A DNA stretch of 33,878 nt from Burkholderiales bacterium (GCA_028872015.1 JAGWLO010000041.1:1-33878); one strand, 5' to 3'; positions 14,845 to 23,607 are shown, counted from the stretch's first letter. Numbers and translations: made by a program. Notes: a model not told the origin generated them from the letters alone.

Positions 14845-16110
14845 ATGAGCTTCCAGCAAGGCCTGTCCGGCCTCAACGCCTCCAGCAAGAGCCTGGAGGT
14901 GATCGGCAACAACATCGCCAACGCCAACACCTACGGCGCGAAGACGGCGCGGGCGGAGTTCGCCGATGTCTACGCCGCGGCCCTGAACGGCACCGGCACC
15001 AACGAGGTCGGCATCGGCACCAACCTGTCTGCCGTGGCCCAGCAGTTCACCCAGGGCAGCATCACCACGACCTCGAACCCCATGGACCTCGCGATCAACG
15101 GCGCCGGCTTCTTCCAGGTCACCGACGGCAAGAACCCCACCGAGTACACCCGCAACGGCCAGTTCAAGGTCGACCGCAACGGCTACGTCGTCAACAACCA
15201 GCAGCAACAGCTGATGGGCTACAGCGCCAACGCCGCCGGCGTCATCGCGCCGGGTCAGGCCAAGCCGCTGCAGCTGCCCACCGGCAACGTGGCGCCGAAC
15301 CCGACCAAGGCCGTTGCGATCGGGATGAACCTCGACGCCCGGCTGGCCACCACCGCGCCGGCCAGCGGCCCGGCCATCAACTACGCCGACCCCACCACCT
15401 ACAACAACGCCACCTCGGTGAGCGTGTACGACGCCAAGGGCCAGGACGTGGCGCTGACGTACTACTTCCAGAAGTCGGCCACCGACACCTGGAAGGTGTT
15501 CGCCACCGCCAACGGCGTGGACGTGGGCAGCGGCGGCACCGGCAGCCCGGCGCCGATCACCACCGTCACCTTCCCCCCCAACGGCAGCGCGCCCACGGCA
15601 CCGACCGCGCCCGTCAGCTTCAACGTGCCGGCCGGCACCAATGCCGCCGGGGCCGCCACCCTGCCCATCGCCGGCATGACGCTGGACCTGTCGAAGACGA
15701 CCGAATTCGGCGCCGCCTTCAGCGTCACCTCGCTCACGCAGGACGGCTACGCGGCCGGCCAGCTCACCGGGATCGGCATCGCCGCCAACGGCATCGTCAC
15801 GGCCAACTACTCGAACGGCCAGTCGCGGGCCGTGGGGCAGGTGGAGATCGCCAACTTCCGCAACCCGCAGGGCCTGCAGTCGGTGGGCGGCAACGCCTGG
15901 AGCCGCACCTACGCCTCGGGCGACCCCACCACCGGCGTGCCCGGCGACGGCAACCTGGGCTCGCTGCAGGCCGGCGCGCTGGAGCAGTCGAACGTGGACC
16001 TCACCGGCGAGCTGGTGGACATGATCACCGCCCAGCGCATCTACCAGGCCAACGCGCAGACCATCAAGACGCAGGACCAGGTGCTGCAGACGCTGGTCAA
16101 CCTGCGCTGA
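14845..16110 (+). CDS. flgE: FlgE, flagellar hook protein
   Basis: FlgE polymerises into the flexible hook that joins rod and filament. The 421-residue protein has the N-terminal motif SSKSLEVIGNNIANANTYG and the C-terminal helix DLTGELVDMITAQRIYQANA that form the coiled inner core. The middle variable domain (~200-290) is rich in Thr, Ala, Gly and Pro, as expected for surface-exposed hook domains. Length is close to the E. coli hook protein. A CCGAGGAC site lies upstream of the ATG. flgF follows after 30 bp. Confidence 0.96.
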   Translation: MSFQQGLSGLNASSKSLEVIGNNIANANTYGAKTARAEFADVYAAALNGTGTNEVGIGTNLSAVAQQFTQGSITTTSNPMDLAINGAGFFQVTDGKNPTEYTRNGQFKVDRNGYVVNNQQQQLMGYSANAAGVIAPGQAKPLQLPTGNVAPNPTKAVAIGMNLDARLATTAPASGPAINYADPTTYNNATSVSVYDAKGQDVALTYYFQKSATDTWKVFATANGVDVGSGGTGSPAPITTVTFPPNGSAPTAPTAPVSFNVPAGTNAAGAATLPIAGMTLDLSKTTEFGAAFSVTSLTQDGYAAGQLTGIGIAANGIVTANYSNGQSRAVGQVEIANFRNPQGLQSVGGNAWSRTYASGDPTTGVPGDGNLGSLQAGALEQSNVDLTGELVDMITAQRIYQANAQTIKTQDQVLQTLVNLR

Positions 16111-16140
16111 ACGCCACGCGCGAACTGAGACTGCCGCACC

Positions 16141-16869
16141 GTGGACCGCCTCATCTACCTCTCGATGTCGGGGGCCAATGCCACCCTGCAGCGCCAGGAC
16201 GTGCTGGCCAACAACCTGGCCAATGTCTCGACCTCGGGCTTCCGCGCCGAGCTGCAGGCCTTCCGCGCCGTGCCGGTGCGCGGCGACGGCGCCAGCACCC
16301 GCGTCTACACGCTCGAATCGACCGTGGGCTACGACAGCCGCCCGGGCCCGGTGCAGACCACCGGGCGGGCGCTGGACGTGGCGATGCAGGGCAACGCCTG
16401 GCTCGCCGTGCAGGGCCTGGACGGCACCGAGGCGTATACCCGGGCCGGCTCGCTGCAGGTCGGGCCCGACGGCGCGCTGCAGACCAGCGCCGGCCTGCCG
16501 GTGATGGGTGACGGCGGCCCCATCACGCTGCCGGCCAACGCCCGCATCGACATCGCCGCCAACGGCACCATCACCGCCACCGTGCCCGGCAGCAAGCCGC
16601 AGCAGGTGGGCAAGCTCAAGCTCGTCACGCCCCAGGCCCCGATGCAGCGCGGCGACGACGGCCTGTTCCGCAGCGCCGACGGCGCCGACCTGCCGGCCGA
16701 CGCCACGGCGCAGCTGCGCAGCGGCGCCCTCGAGGGCTCGAACGTGAGTGCGGTGGAGACGATGGTGGGCATGATCGCCGCGGCGCGCCAGTTCGACCAG
16801 CAGCTGAAGATGCTGCAGGGCGCCGAGCAGCGCGACCAGGGCGCAGCCAAGCTGCTCGCGCCGCAGTAG
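16141..16869 (+). CDS. flgF: FlgF, proximal rod protein
   Basis: FlgF is a proximal rod subunit. The 242-residue protein starts with GTG (MDRLIYLSMSGA), fitting the family N-terminus, with only a weak ribosome-binding site. The rod motif VLANNLANVSTSGFRAELQ, the central ALDVAMQGNAWLAVQ and the C-terminal GALEGSNVSAVETMVGMIAAARQFD are all present. It is followed by a 121-bp gap with two hairpins before flgG, the largest break in the operon. Confidence 0.95.
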   Translation: MDRLIYLSMSGANATLQRQDVLANNLANVSTSGFRAELQAFRAVPVRGDGASTRVYTLESTVGYDSRPGPVQTTGRALDVAMQGNAWLAVQGLDGTEAYTRAGSLQVGPDGALQTSAGLPVMGDGGPITLPANARIDIAANGTITATVPGSKPQQVGKLKLVTPQAPMQRGDDGLFRSADGADLPADATAQLRSGALEGSNVSAVETMVGMIAAARQFDQQLKMLQGAEQRDQGAAKLLAPQ

Positions 16870-16873
16870 CCGG

Positions 16874-16896
16874 CCTGCGGCCGGGCCGGCCGCAGG
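16874..16896. repeat. Perfect 9-bp hairpin after flgF
   Basis: CCTGCGGCC (16874-16882) pairs exactly with GGCCGCAGG (16888-16896) around GGGCC. It begins only 4 bp after the flgF stop codon. There is no T-run directly after it. It may act as an RNA-stabilising 3' hairpin or as the first half of a terminator with the next element. Confidence 0.5.
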
Positions 16897-16905
16897 GCCC
16901 GAAAA

Positions 16906-16919
16906 GCCCCGCCCGGGGC
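16906..16919 (+). terminator. Candidate weak terminator or attenuator between flgF and flgG
   Basis: GCCCC-GCCC-GGGGC is preceded by GAAAA and followed by CCTCATTTCC. This A-rich / GC stem / T-containing layout resembles a bidirectional intrinsic terminator, but the T-tract is poor. Since flgG to flgL must still be expressed, it may reduce read-through or mark a processing site. No separate promoter for flgG was recognised. Confidence 0.35.
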
Positions 16920-16990
16920 CCTCATTTCCGGCGCTGGCCGGGCCGCGGTCCGGGCCAAGATCGGTCCACCCTACGAAGGATCGCCACACC

Positions 16991-17773
16991 ATGCTCCGTT
17001 CACTGTGGATCGCCAAGACCGGGATGGAAGGCCAGCAGACCAAGCTGGATGCCATCTCGAACAACCTGGCCAACGTCGGCACCAACGGCTACAAGCGCAG
17101 CGACGTGGTGTTCGAGGACCTGATGTACCAGAACCTGCGCTCGGCCGGCGCCGCCAGCTCCGACCAGAGCCAGCTGCCCACGGGGCTGCAGGTGGGCCTG
17201 GGCGTGCGGGCCGCGGCCACCACGCGCAACTTCAGCCAGGGCGCGCTGCAGCAGACCGGCAACACGCTGGACATCGCGGTGCAGGGCAACGGCTTCTTCC
17301 AGATCCAGATGCCCGATGGCAGCACCGGCTACACGCGCGACGGCAGCTTCCAGACCGATGCCAACGGCCAGATCGTCAACAGCGCCGGCTACCCGCTGCA
17401 GCCGGGCCTGACCATCCCCAGCGGCGCCACCAGCGTGAGCATCGCCGCCAACGGCACCGTGCAGGCCACGCTGCAGGGCCAGACGGCGCCGCAGAAGCTG
17501 GGCCAGATCCAGCTCGCCTCGTTCATCAACCCGGCCGGCCTCGACCCCCTGGGCGGCAACCTCTACGCCGAGACCTCGGCCTCGGGCACGCCCAACGCCG
17601 GCACCGCCGGCAGCAACGGCCTGGGCAACCTGCAGCAGGGCTACGTCGAGGGCAGCAACGTCAATGTGGTGGAGGAGCTGGTGGGCATGATCGCCACCCA
17701 GCGTGCCTACGAGCTGAACTCGAAGGCGATCCAGACCTCCGACCAGATGCTGCAGCGGCTGGGGCAGCTGTGA
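16991..17773 (+). CDS. flgG: FlgG, distal rod protein
   Basis: FlgG builds the distal rod that crosses the periplasm. The 260-residue length is exactly usual. The N-terminal MLRSLWIAKTGMEGQQTKLD and ISNNLANVGTNGYKR, the central TGNTLDIAVQGNGFFQIQ and the C-terminal GYVEGSNVNVVEELVGMIATQRAYE are all highly conserved features. A GAAGGA site precedes the ATG. The stop overlaps the GTG start of flgH. Confidence 0.97.
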   Translation: MLRSLWIAKTGMEGQQTKLDAISNNLANVGTNGYKRSDVVFEDLMYQNLRSAGAASSDQSQLPTGLQVGLGVRAAATTRNFSQGALQQTGNTLDIAVQGNGFFQIQMPDGSTGYTRDGSFQTDANGQIVNSAGYPLQPGLTIPSGATSVSIAANGTVQATLQGQTAPQKLGQIQLASFINPAGLDPLGGNLYAETSASGTPNAGTAGSNGLGNLQQGYVEGSNVNVVEELVGMIATQRAYELNSKAIQTSDQMLQRLGQL

Positions 17774-18468
17774 CCGCGCTGCACCGCGCCTGCCGCACGG
17801 CCGCCCTCGGGCTGGCCGCGGTGGCGCTGGCGCTGCTGGGCGGGTGCAGCACGATTTTCCCGCGCGTGGAGGTGGCCGACACCACGCCGCCGCTGCCCGC
17901 GGCGATGCCCGAGGCGGCGCTGCGCCCCGACAACGGGGCGATCTTCCAGTCGGTGAGCTACCGGCCGCTGTTCGAGGACTATCGCGCGCGCCTGGTGGGC
18001 GACACGCTCACGGTGCAGATCGTCGAGAAGGTGAGCGCCACCGCCAGCTCGACCAGTTCGATCGACAAGAGCGGCGCTCTCACCGGCGGCATCACCGCGA
18101 TGCCCGGCATCAGCCCGAAGGCCTTCGCCCGCGCCAGCGTGGGCGCCACCTCGGGCGACACCTACGCCGGCAAGGGCGCCACCGCCAACAGCAACGACTT
18201 CAGCGGCACCATCACCGTGGTCGTGCGCCAGGTGCTGCCGAACGGCCATCTGCTGATCGCCGGCGAGAAGCAGATCGGCGTGAACGAGAACGTCGATGTG
18301 CTGCGCTTCTCGGGCCAGGTGGACCCGCGCGCGATCCAGCCCGGCAACGTGGTGCAGAGCGCGCAGATCGCCAACGTGCGGCTCGAGCAGCGCGGCCGTG
18401 GCCAGCAGGCCGAGGCCCAGGCCATGGGCTGGCTCGGCCGCATCTTCCTCAACGTGCTGCCCTTGTGA
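17770..18468 (+). CDS. flgH: FlgH, outer-membrane L-ring lipoprotein
   Basis: FlgH forms the L ring in the outer membrane around the rod. The start is a GTG overlapping the flgG stop (GTGA), giving 232 residues, the usual length. The N-terminus is a lipoprotein signal with an LGGC lipobox and acylated cysteine C26. Conserved blocks are GAIFQSVSYRPLFEDYRARLVGDTLTV, FSGTITVVVRQVLPNGHLLIAGEKQIGVN and VDPRAIQPGNVVQSAQIANVRLE. The longer upstream reading frame in this phase is an antiphase shadow of flgG. Confidence 0.96.
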   Translation: MTALHRACRTAALGLAAVALALLGGCSTIFPRVEVADTTPPLPAAMPEAALRPDNGAIFQSVSYRPLFEDYRARLVGDTLTVQIVEKVSATASSTSSIDKSGALTGGITAMPGISPKAFARASVGATSGDTYAGKGATANSNDFSGTITVVVRQVLPNGHLLIAGEKQIGVNENVDVLRFSGQVDPRAIQPGNVVQSAQIANVRLEQRGRGQQAEAQAMGWLGRIFLNVLPL

Positions 18469-18532
18469 TGCCATGCGCCTGAAGCTCTCCCGTGCCGACC
18501 GCGGCGACGCGGACCACCGTGCCGACAGCCTG

Positions 18533-19645
18533 ATGCGCTGGCTGGTGGCCCTGGCCTTCCTCGCTGCCAGCATGGCGCTGTGGTGGCCGGCCGGCGCCGG
18601 CGCCGCGGTGCGCATCAAGGAGGTGGCCGCGGTGGAGGGCGTGCGCAGCAACCAGCTCGTCGGCTACGGCCTGGTGGTCGGCCTGGACGGCAGCGGCGAC
18701 CAGACCACGCAGACGCCGTTCACGGTGCAGAGCCTGACCGCGATGTTGCAGCAGATGGGCATCACGGTGCCGCTGGGCACCTCGATGCAGCTGAAGAACG
18801 TGGCCGCCGTGATGGTCACGGCCGACCTGCCGCCGTTCGCGCAGCCGGGGCAGTCGATCGACATCGTGGTGTCCTCGGTGGGCAACGCCAAGAGCCTGCG
18901 CGGCGGCACGCTGATCGCCACCCCGCTGAAGGGCGCCGACGGCCAGATCTACGCCATGGCGCAGGGCAACCTCATCGTCGGCGGCGCCGGTGCCGCCGCG
19001 GGCGGCTCGAAGGTGCAGATCAACCACCTCGCGGCCGGCCGCATCCCCGACGGCGCCAGCGTCGAGCGCAGCGTGCTCACGCCGCTGAACCAGGGCAGCA
19101 GCCTCACGCTGAGCCTGAGCGCCAGCGACTACGAGACCGCGCGCGCGGTGGCCGACGCCATCAACCGCGCCAAGGGCGGCGGCACCGCCGCGGCGCTGGA
19201 CGGCCGGCGGGTGCGGGTGCAGGTGCCGGCGGCGGGCGAGGCCCGGGTGGCCTTCCTGGCCGACATCGAGAACCTGCCGCTGACGCTGGCGGTGCCGGCG
19301 GCGCGCATCGTGCTCAACGCCCGCACCGGCTCGGTGGTGATGAACCAGGCCGTCACCCTCAATGCCTGCGCGGTGGCGCACGGCAACCTGTCGGTGACGA
19401 TCTCGACCACGCCCGTCATCAGCCAGCCCAACGCGCTCAGCGGCGGCCAGACGGTGCAGGCACAGAAGTCCAACATCGCGATCGACCAGCAGGGCGGGGC
19501 GCTGGTGAACATGCGCGCCGGCACCCAGCTGGCCGACCTGGTCAAGGCGCTCAACGCGCTGGGCGCCACGCCGATGGACCTGCTGGCCATCCTGCAGGCG
19601 ATGAAGGCCGCCGGCGCGCTGAACGCCGAGATCGAGGTGATCTGA
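18533..19645 (+). CDS. flgI: FlgI, periplasmic P-ring protein
   Basis: FlgI forms the P ring in the peptidoglycan layer. Family blocks are AVRIKEVAAVEGVRSNQLVGYGLVVGLDGSGD near the mature N-terminus, IDIVVSSVGNAKSLRGGTLI, TGSVVMNQAVTLNACAVAHGNLSV, and LVKALNALGATPMDLLAILQAMKAAGAL at the end. I chose ATG 18533 because it yields a compact signal peptide (MRWLVALAFLAASMALWW) and 370 residues. An ATG at 18473 would add 20 mostly charged residues but would sit 4 bp after flgH; neither start has a good ribosome-binding site. Only one cysteine is present, whereas E. coli FlgI forms a disulfide: the second position, AGC in E. coli, is AGA here. Confidence 0.95.
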   Translation: MRWLVALAFLAASMALWWPAGAGAAVRIKEVAAVEGVRSNQLVGYGLVVGLDGSGDQTTQTPFTVQSLTAMLQQMGITVPLGTSMQLKNVAAVMVTADLPPFAQPGQSIDIVVSSVGNAKSLRGGTLIATPLKGADGQIYAMAQGNLIVGGAGAAAGGSKVQINHLAAGRIPDGASVERSVLTPLNQGSSLTLSLSASDYETARAVADAINRAKGGGTAAALDGRRVRVQVPAAGEARVAFLADIENLPLTLAVPAARIVLNARTGSVVMNQAVTLNACAVAHGNLSVTISTTPVISQPNALSGGQTVQAQKSNIAIDQQGGALVNMRAGTQLADLVKALNALGATPMDLLAILQAMKAAGALNAEIEVI

Positions 19646-19647
19646 GC

Positions 19648-20526
19648 ATGCTGCCCCGCGCCTCCATGGCCGCGCTGCCCTCCGGGCTGGCCGGCGACGC
19701 GCGCGCGCTCGACGCGCTGCAGTCGCGCGCCGCGCTCGATCCGAAGGCCGCCGTGCGCGAGGCGGCGCGCCAGTTCGAGGCACTGTTCATGAACGAGGTG
19801 ATGAAGAGCATGCGCGCCACGACGATGGCCGACACCAGCGGCCAGGACGCCGGCAGCGCCATGGGCACCAGCCTGCTGGACGGGCAGTTCGCGCTCGAGC
19901 TCAGCGGCCGCCCGGGCGGCCTGTCCGACGCCATCATGCGCCAGCTGCAGCACCAGATGGGCCTGGCGCCGGGCCCGATCCCGGCCACCGGCTCGGCCAA
20001 CGACACGCCCGCGCCGCTGGCCGCCCGGCCCGCGCCCACCGCCATCCCGCAGGCCGGTGCCGCCGGCTTCGTGCAGCAGCACGAGGCGGCGGCCAAGGCG
20101 GCCGAGGCCGCCACCGGCATCCCGGCCGGCTTCATGGTCGCGCAGGCGGCGCAAGAGACGGGCTGGGGCCGCAAGGAGATCCGGCATGCCGACGGCACGC
20201 CCTCGTACAACCTGTTCGGCATCAAGGCCGGTGCCGACTGGAAGGGCCCCACCGCCAGCGTCACGACCACCGAGTACACCCACGGCCGGCCGCACAAGGT
20301 GGTGGCGCGCTTTCGCGCCTACGGCAGCTATGCCGAATCGTTCGCCGACTACGCGCGGCTCATGAAGTCCAGCCCGCGCTACCAGCAGGTGGTGGCCAGC
20401 GCCGGCACCGCCGCCGGCTTCGCCCAGGGCCTGCAGCGCGCCGGCTACGCCACCGACCCGGCCTACGCCGAGAAGCTGACGCGCGTCATCAACACCACGC
20501 TGCGGCTGCAGCGCTCGGTGGCCTAA
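19648..20526 (+). CDS. flgJ: FlgJ, rod cap and peptidoglycan hydrolase
   Basis: FlgJ caps the growing rod and opens a hole in the peptidoglycan. The 292-residue protein is the two-domain form. The N-terminal rod-cap part has AARQFEALFMNEVMKSMRATT and GTSLLDGQFALELS. A Pro/Ala-rich linker (~105-135) follows, then a GH73 muramidase domain with GIPAGFMVAQAAQETGWG, where E170 is the expected catalytic acid, and SYNLFGIKAGADWKG and FRAYGSYAESFADYARLM. The ATG lies 2 bp after the flgI stop. The hydrolase domain is complete. Confidence 0.95.
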   Translation: MLPRASMAALPSGLAGDARALDALQSRAALDPKAAVREAARQFEALFMNEVMKSMRATTMADTSGQDAGSAMGTSLLDGQFALELSGRPGGLSDAIMRQLQHQMGLAPGPIPATGSANDTPAPLAARPAPTAIPQAGAAGFVQQHEAAAKAAEAATGIPAGFMVAQAAQETGWGRKEIRHADGTPSYNLFGIKAGADWKGPTASVTTTEYTHGRPHKVVARFRAYGSYAESFADYARLMKSSPRYQQVVASAGTAAGFAQGLQRAGYATDPAYAEKLTRVINTTLRLQRSVA

Positions 20527-20535
20527 GGAGGGTCC

Positions 20536-22494
20536 ATGGGCAGCTCGCCGCTGATGGACCTGGGCATCAAGGCCATGTCGGCCAGCTTCGCCGCCATCCA
20601 GACCACCGGCAACAACATCGCCAACGCCAACGTGGCGGGCTACTCGCGCCAGCAGGTGCAGCTGCAGACCGTGCCGGGCCAGTACACCGGGGCCGGCTTC
20701 TTCGGCCGCGGCGTCGACGTCTCGACCATCACGCGCGCGCACGACAACTTCCTCACCACCGCGGCGGTGGACGCCCAGTCCCTGTCGGCCATGGACGGCG
20801 CGCGGCTGACGCAGCTGCAGAGCCTGCAGAACCTGTTTCCGCTCGACCAGACGGGCCTGGGCTACGCCGCGACCCAGCTCTTCACGGCCATGACCGACGT
20901 GGCCAGCCACCCCGGCGACGCCTCGTCGCGCCAGGTGGTGCTGGCGCGCGCCAACGACCTGGCCAACAACTTCGCCAGCGTCGGCGCCGGTCTGGACAGC
21001 CTGCAGGCTGGCGTGACGGCGCAGCTCCAGACCTCGGTGGCCAGCGTCAACAGCCTGGCCAACAGCATCGCCGCGCTGAACCAGCAGATCACGCTGGCGC
21101 AGGGCCAGGGACAGCCGCCGAACGACCTGCTCGACCAGCGCGACCGGCTCATCAGCCAGCTCTCGCAGCAGGTCAAGGTCACGCGCGTGGACGCCGGCGA
21201 CGGCAGCGCCTCGCTGTTCGTCGGCGGCGGCCAGAGCCTGGTGCTGGGCGCGCACGCCACGCCGCTGCAGCTGGTGCAGGACCCGTCCGACCCGACGCGC
21301 AGCGCCTTGGCCGTCCTGAGTGGCGGCGGATCGCGGCCCCTGGACCCGACGTCTCTGGGCGGGGGCACCATCGCCGGGCTGCTGAATTTCCAGAACGTGG
21401 ACCTGGCGCAGGGCCGCAACCTCGTGGGCCAGCTGGCCACCGCGGTGGCCGGCGCTGCCAACGCCCAGCAGTCGCTGGGCCTGACGCTGCGGCCGCCGCT
21501 GGGCACCGTGGCCGGCCCGGCGCTGTTCCGCGCGGGGGCCCCCCAGGCGCTGCCGAATGCGGCCAACGCGAAGGACGCCGCGGGCAACCCGATCGGCAGC
21601 GTCAGCCTGGCCATCACCGATGCCTCGGCGCTGCAGGCCAGCGACTACGACCTGCGCCCCAGCGCCAGCAGCCCGGGCAGCTGGCAGCTCACGCGGCTGT
21701 CCGACGGCCAGGTGAGCACCGTGAGCAGCGGCGCCGTGGTCGACGGCATGCGCATCACGCTGAGCAACCCGCAGCCCGGCGACCGCTACCTGCTGCAGCC
21801 CGTGGCGCATGCGGCCAATGGCATGGCCAGCCTGCTGTCCGATCCGCGCGACGTGGCGGCCGCCTCGCCGCTGACGGCCACCACCGCGGCGGCCAACACC
21901 GGCACCGCAGCCGTGGCCGCGCTGCAGGTGCTGGCCAGCCCGCCACCCACGCCAGGGGCGACGGCGCAGATCAGCTTCACCGACAACGCCGGCAGCTACA
22001 CCTGGCAGGTCACCGGCAGCGGCGGCGCCGTGCTGGGCAGCGGCAGCGGGGTCTGGCAGGCGGGCCAGACGCTGCCCGCCGGCGGCGTGAACATCGACGG
22101 CTTCGCCCTGCAGCTCTCGGGCGTGCCCCGCACGGGCGACGTGATCACGGTGGCGCCCACCGCGGCCGGGGCGGTCACCACCAACAACGGCAACGCCCTG
22201 GCCTTCGCCGCCCTGCAGTCGCAGCCGATGGTGGGCGGCCGCACGGTGGGCGACAGCTGGTCGCAGTCGCTGGCCGACATCGGCGTGCGCGTGCAGAGCG
22301 CCAAGGCCAGCGCCAGCATGGCCAGCAGCGCCGCCAACCAGGCCGAGCAGGCGCGCAGTTCGCAGGCCGGCGTCAACCTCGACGAAGAGGCGGCCCAGCT
22401 GATCCAGTACCAGCAGAGCTACCAGGCCGCCGCCAAGGTGCTGCAGGTGGCGCAGACCCTGTTCACCACCCTGCTGCAGACGGCCGGCGCCTGA
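20536..22494 (+). CDS. flgK: FlgK, hook-filament junction protein 1 (HAP1)
   Basis: FlgK forms the first junction layer between hook and filament and is a client of FlgN. The 652-residue protein has the N-terminal core motif TTGNNIANANVAGYSRQQVQLQT, a long helical segment ending in DLLDQRDRLISQLSQQVKV, and the C-terminal core GVNLDEEAAQLIQYQQSYQA. It is longer than E. coli FlgK, the extra length being in Ala/Gly/Ser-rich surface domains (~300-570). AAGGAGG overlaps the flgJ stop codon and gives a strong ribosome-binding site. Confidence 0.95.
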   Translation: MGSSPLMDLGIKAMSASFAAIQTTGNNIANANVAGYSRQQVQLQTVPGQYTGAGFFGRGVDVSTITRAHDNFLTTAAVDAQSLSAMDGARLTQLQSLQNLFPLDQTGLGYAATQLFTAMTDVASHPGDASSRQVVLARANDLANNFASVGAGLDSLQAGVTAQLQTSVASVNSLANSIAALNQQITLAQGQGQPPNDLLDQRDRLISQLSQQVKVTRVDAGDGSASLFVGGGQSLVLGAHATPLQLVQDPSDPTRSALAVLSGGGSRPLDPTSLGGGTIAGLLNFQNVDLAQGRNLVGQLATAVAGAANAQQSLGLTLRPPLGTVAGPALFRAGAPQALPNAANAKDAAGNPIGSVSLAITDASALQASDYDLRPSASSPGSWQLTRLSDGQVSTVSSGAVVDGMRITLSNPQPGDRYLLQPVAHAANGMASLLSDPRDVAAASPLTATTAAANTGTAAVAALQVLASPPPTPGATAQISFTDNAGSYTWQVTGSGGAVLGSGSGVWQAGQTLPAGGVNIDGFALQLSGVPRTGDVITVAPTAAGAVTTNNGNALAFAALQSQPMVGGRTVGDSWSQSLADIGVRVQSAKASASMASSAANQAEQARSSQAGVNLDEEAAQLIQYQQSYQAAAKVLQVAQTLFTTLLQTAGA

Positions 22495-22511
22495 GCAGCA
22501 CCGGAGCCTCC

Positions 22512-23438
22512 ATGCGCATCAGCACCGCCTACCTGTTCCAGACCTCGGTGTCCAACCTGCAGCAGCGCCAGCAGGCGTTGGCCGACACGCAAGGCCAGCT
22601 CACCAGCGGCAAGCGCGTGCAGCAGGCCAGCGACGACCCCGCCGCCGCGGCCACGGCCCAGCGCGCCATGCTGCGCGCGGCGCAGGCCGACGCCCAGCAG
22701 CGCGCCGTGGATGCGAGCAAGAACGCGATGCAGCAAAGCGAGAGCGCGCTGGGCAGCGGCGTCGACCTGCTGCAGCAGGCGCGCGCGCTGGTGGTCAACG
22801 CCGGCAACGGCAGCTACACCGATGCCGACCGGGCCAGCCTGGCGCAGCAGCTCAAGGGTCTGCGTGACCAGCTGTTCGCGGTGGCCAACAGCACCGATGG
22901 CAACGGCCGCTACCTCTTCGGCGGCCAGGGCAGCGACCAGCCGCCGCTGGTGGACGCGCCCGGCGGCGTGGTCTACCAAGGTGCGCCGGGGCAATCGCAG
23001 GCTGCCAGCGGGCAGCCCATGCCCTTGTCCATCGACGGCCGCGCGGCCTGGCTGCAGGCCAGCGATCCGTCCACGCCGGGTGCCACGGTCTCGGTCTTCG
23101 GCACGCTGGACAAGACCATCGCCGCGCTGTCCACGCCGGGCCAGACCAGCGCCCAGATCGGCCAGGCCGTGTCCACCGGGCTGGCCGGCATCGACGCCGT
23201 GTCCAACAACCTCTCGGCCTGGCGCTCGGCCGCCGGCGCGGCGCTGAACCGCGCCGATGCGATGACGGCCCAGATCAGCCAGACCAAGCTCGACGCCACG
23301 ACCCAGCAGTCCAGCGCCGTCGACCTGGACATGGTGCAGGCGATCTCGAACTTCCAGAACCAGCAGACGGGCTACGATGCAGCCCTGAAGACCTATTCGC
23401 TGGTGCAGCAGATGTCGCTCTTCCAGTACCTCAAGTAG
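22512..23438 (+). CDS. flgL: FlgL, hook-filament junction protein 3 (HAP3)
   Basis: FlgL forms the second junction layer, directly below the flagellin filament, and is exported with FlgN. The 308-residue protein has a flagellin-type N-terminus: MRISTAYLFQTSVSNLQQRQ, then LTSGKRVQQASDDPAAAA. The C-terminus, AISNFQNQQTGYDAALKTYSLVQQMSLFQYL, is the matching HAP3 helix. GGAGCC lies ahead of the ATG. It is the last gene of the flg operon, followed by tandem hairpin-bearing repeats. Confidence 0.95.
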   Translation: MRISTAYLFQTSVSNLQQRQQALADTQGQLTSGKRVQQASDDPAAAATAQRAMLRAAQADAQQRAVDASKNAMQQSESALGSGVDLLQQARALVVNAGNGSYTDADRASLAQQLKGLRDQLFAVANSTDGNGRYLFGGQGSDQPPLVDAPGGVVYQGAPGQSQAASGQPMPLSIDGRAAWLQASDPSTPGATVSVFGTLDKTIAALSTPGQTSAQIGQAVSTGLAGIDAVSNNLSAWRSAAGAALNRADAMTAQISQTKLDATTQQSSAVDLDMVQAISNFQNQQTGYDAALKTYSLVQQMSLFQYLK

Positions 23439-23454
23439 CGCCCGCCAGCCTGGC

Positions 23455-23526
23455 ATGAAACCACCCCCACGTCGCTGCGCTCCTGCCCCCCGAGGGGGCG
23501 TTCATTGGCTTCGGACGGCCGGGCGC
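23455..23526. repeat. 72-bp intergenic repeat, copy 1
   Basis: First of two tandem copies with a 76-bp period. The copies differ at two adjacent bases (CA against TG at positions 8-9). Each contains a perfect hairpin, GCCCCC-CGA-GGGGGC (here 23485-23499), followed by GTTCATTGGC. The sequence resembles a dispersed intergenic element common in Burkholderiales genomes (recognised from memory, not searched). Lying 17 bp after flgL, it may help end the flg transcript, though no real T-run follows. Confidence 0.85.
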
Positions 23527-23530
23527 TAGG

Positions 23531-23602
23531 ATGAAACTGCCCCCACGTCGCTGCGCTCCTGCCCCCCGAGGGGGCGTTCATTGGCTTCGGACGGCCGGGC
23601 GC
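23531..23602. repeat. 72-bp intergenic repeat, copy 2
   Basis: Second tandem copy, with its hairpin at 23561-23575. Its right end lies 5 bp before the ATG of the EAL-HDOD gene, so the copy occupies the whole region where a ribosome-binding site would be expected, and no Shine-Dalgarno-like sequence is visible there. Confidence 0.85.
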
Positions 23603-23607
23603 CACTG

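Noticed and set aside
23581..23607. TTG start for the EAL-HDOD protein inside repeat copy 2
   Set aside because: It would encode repeat-derived residues that fit no family N-terminus; the ATG at 23608 is at the expected domain start.
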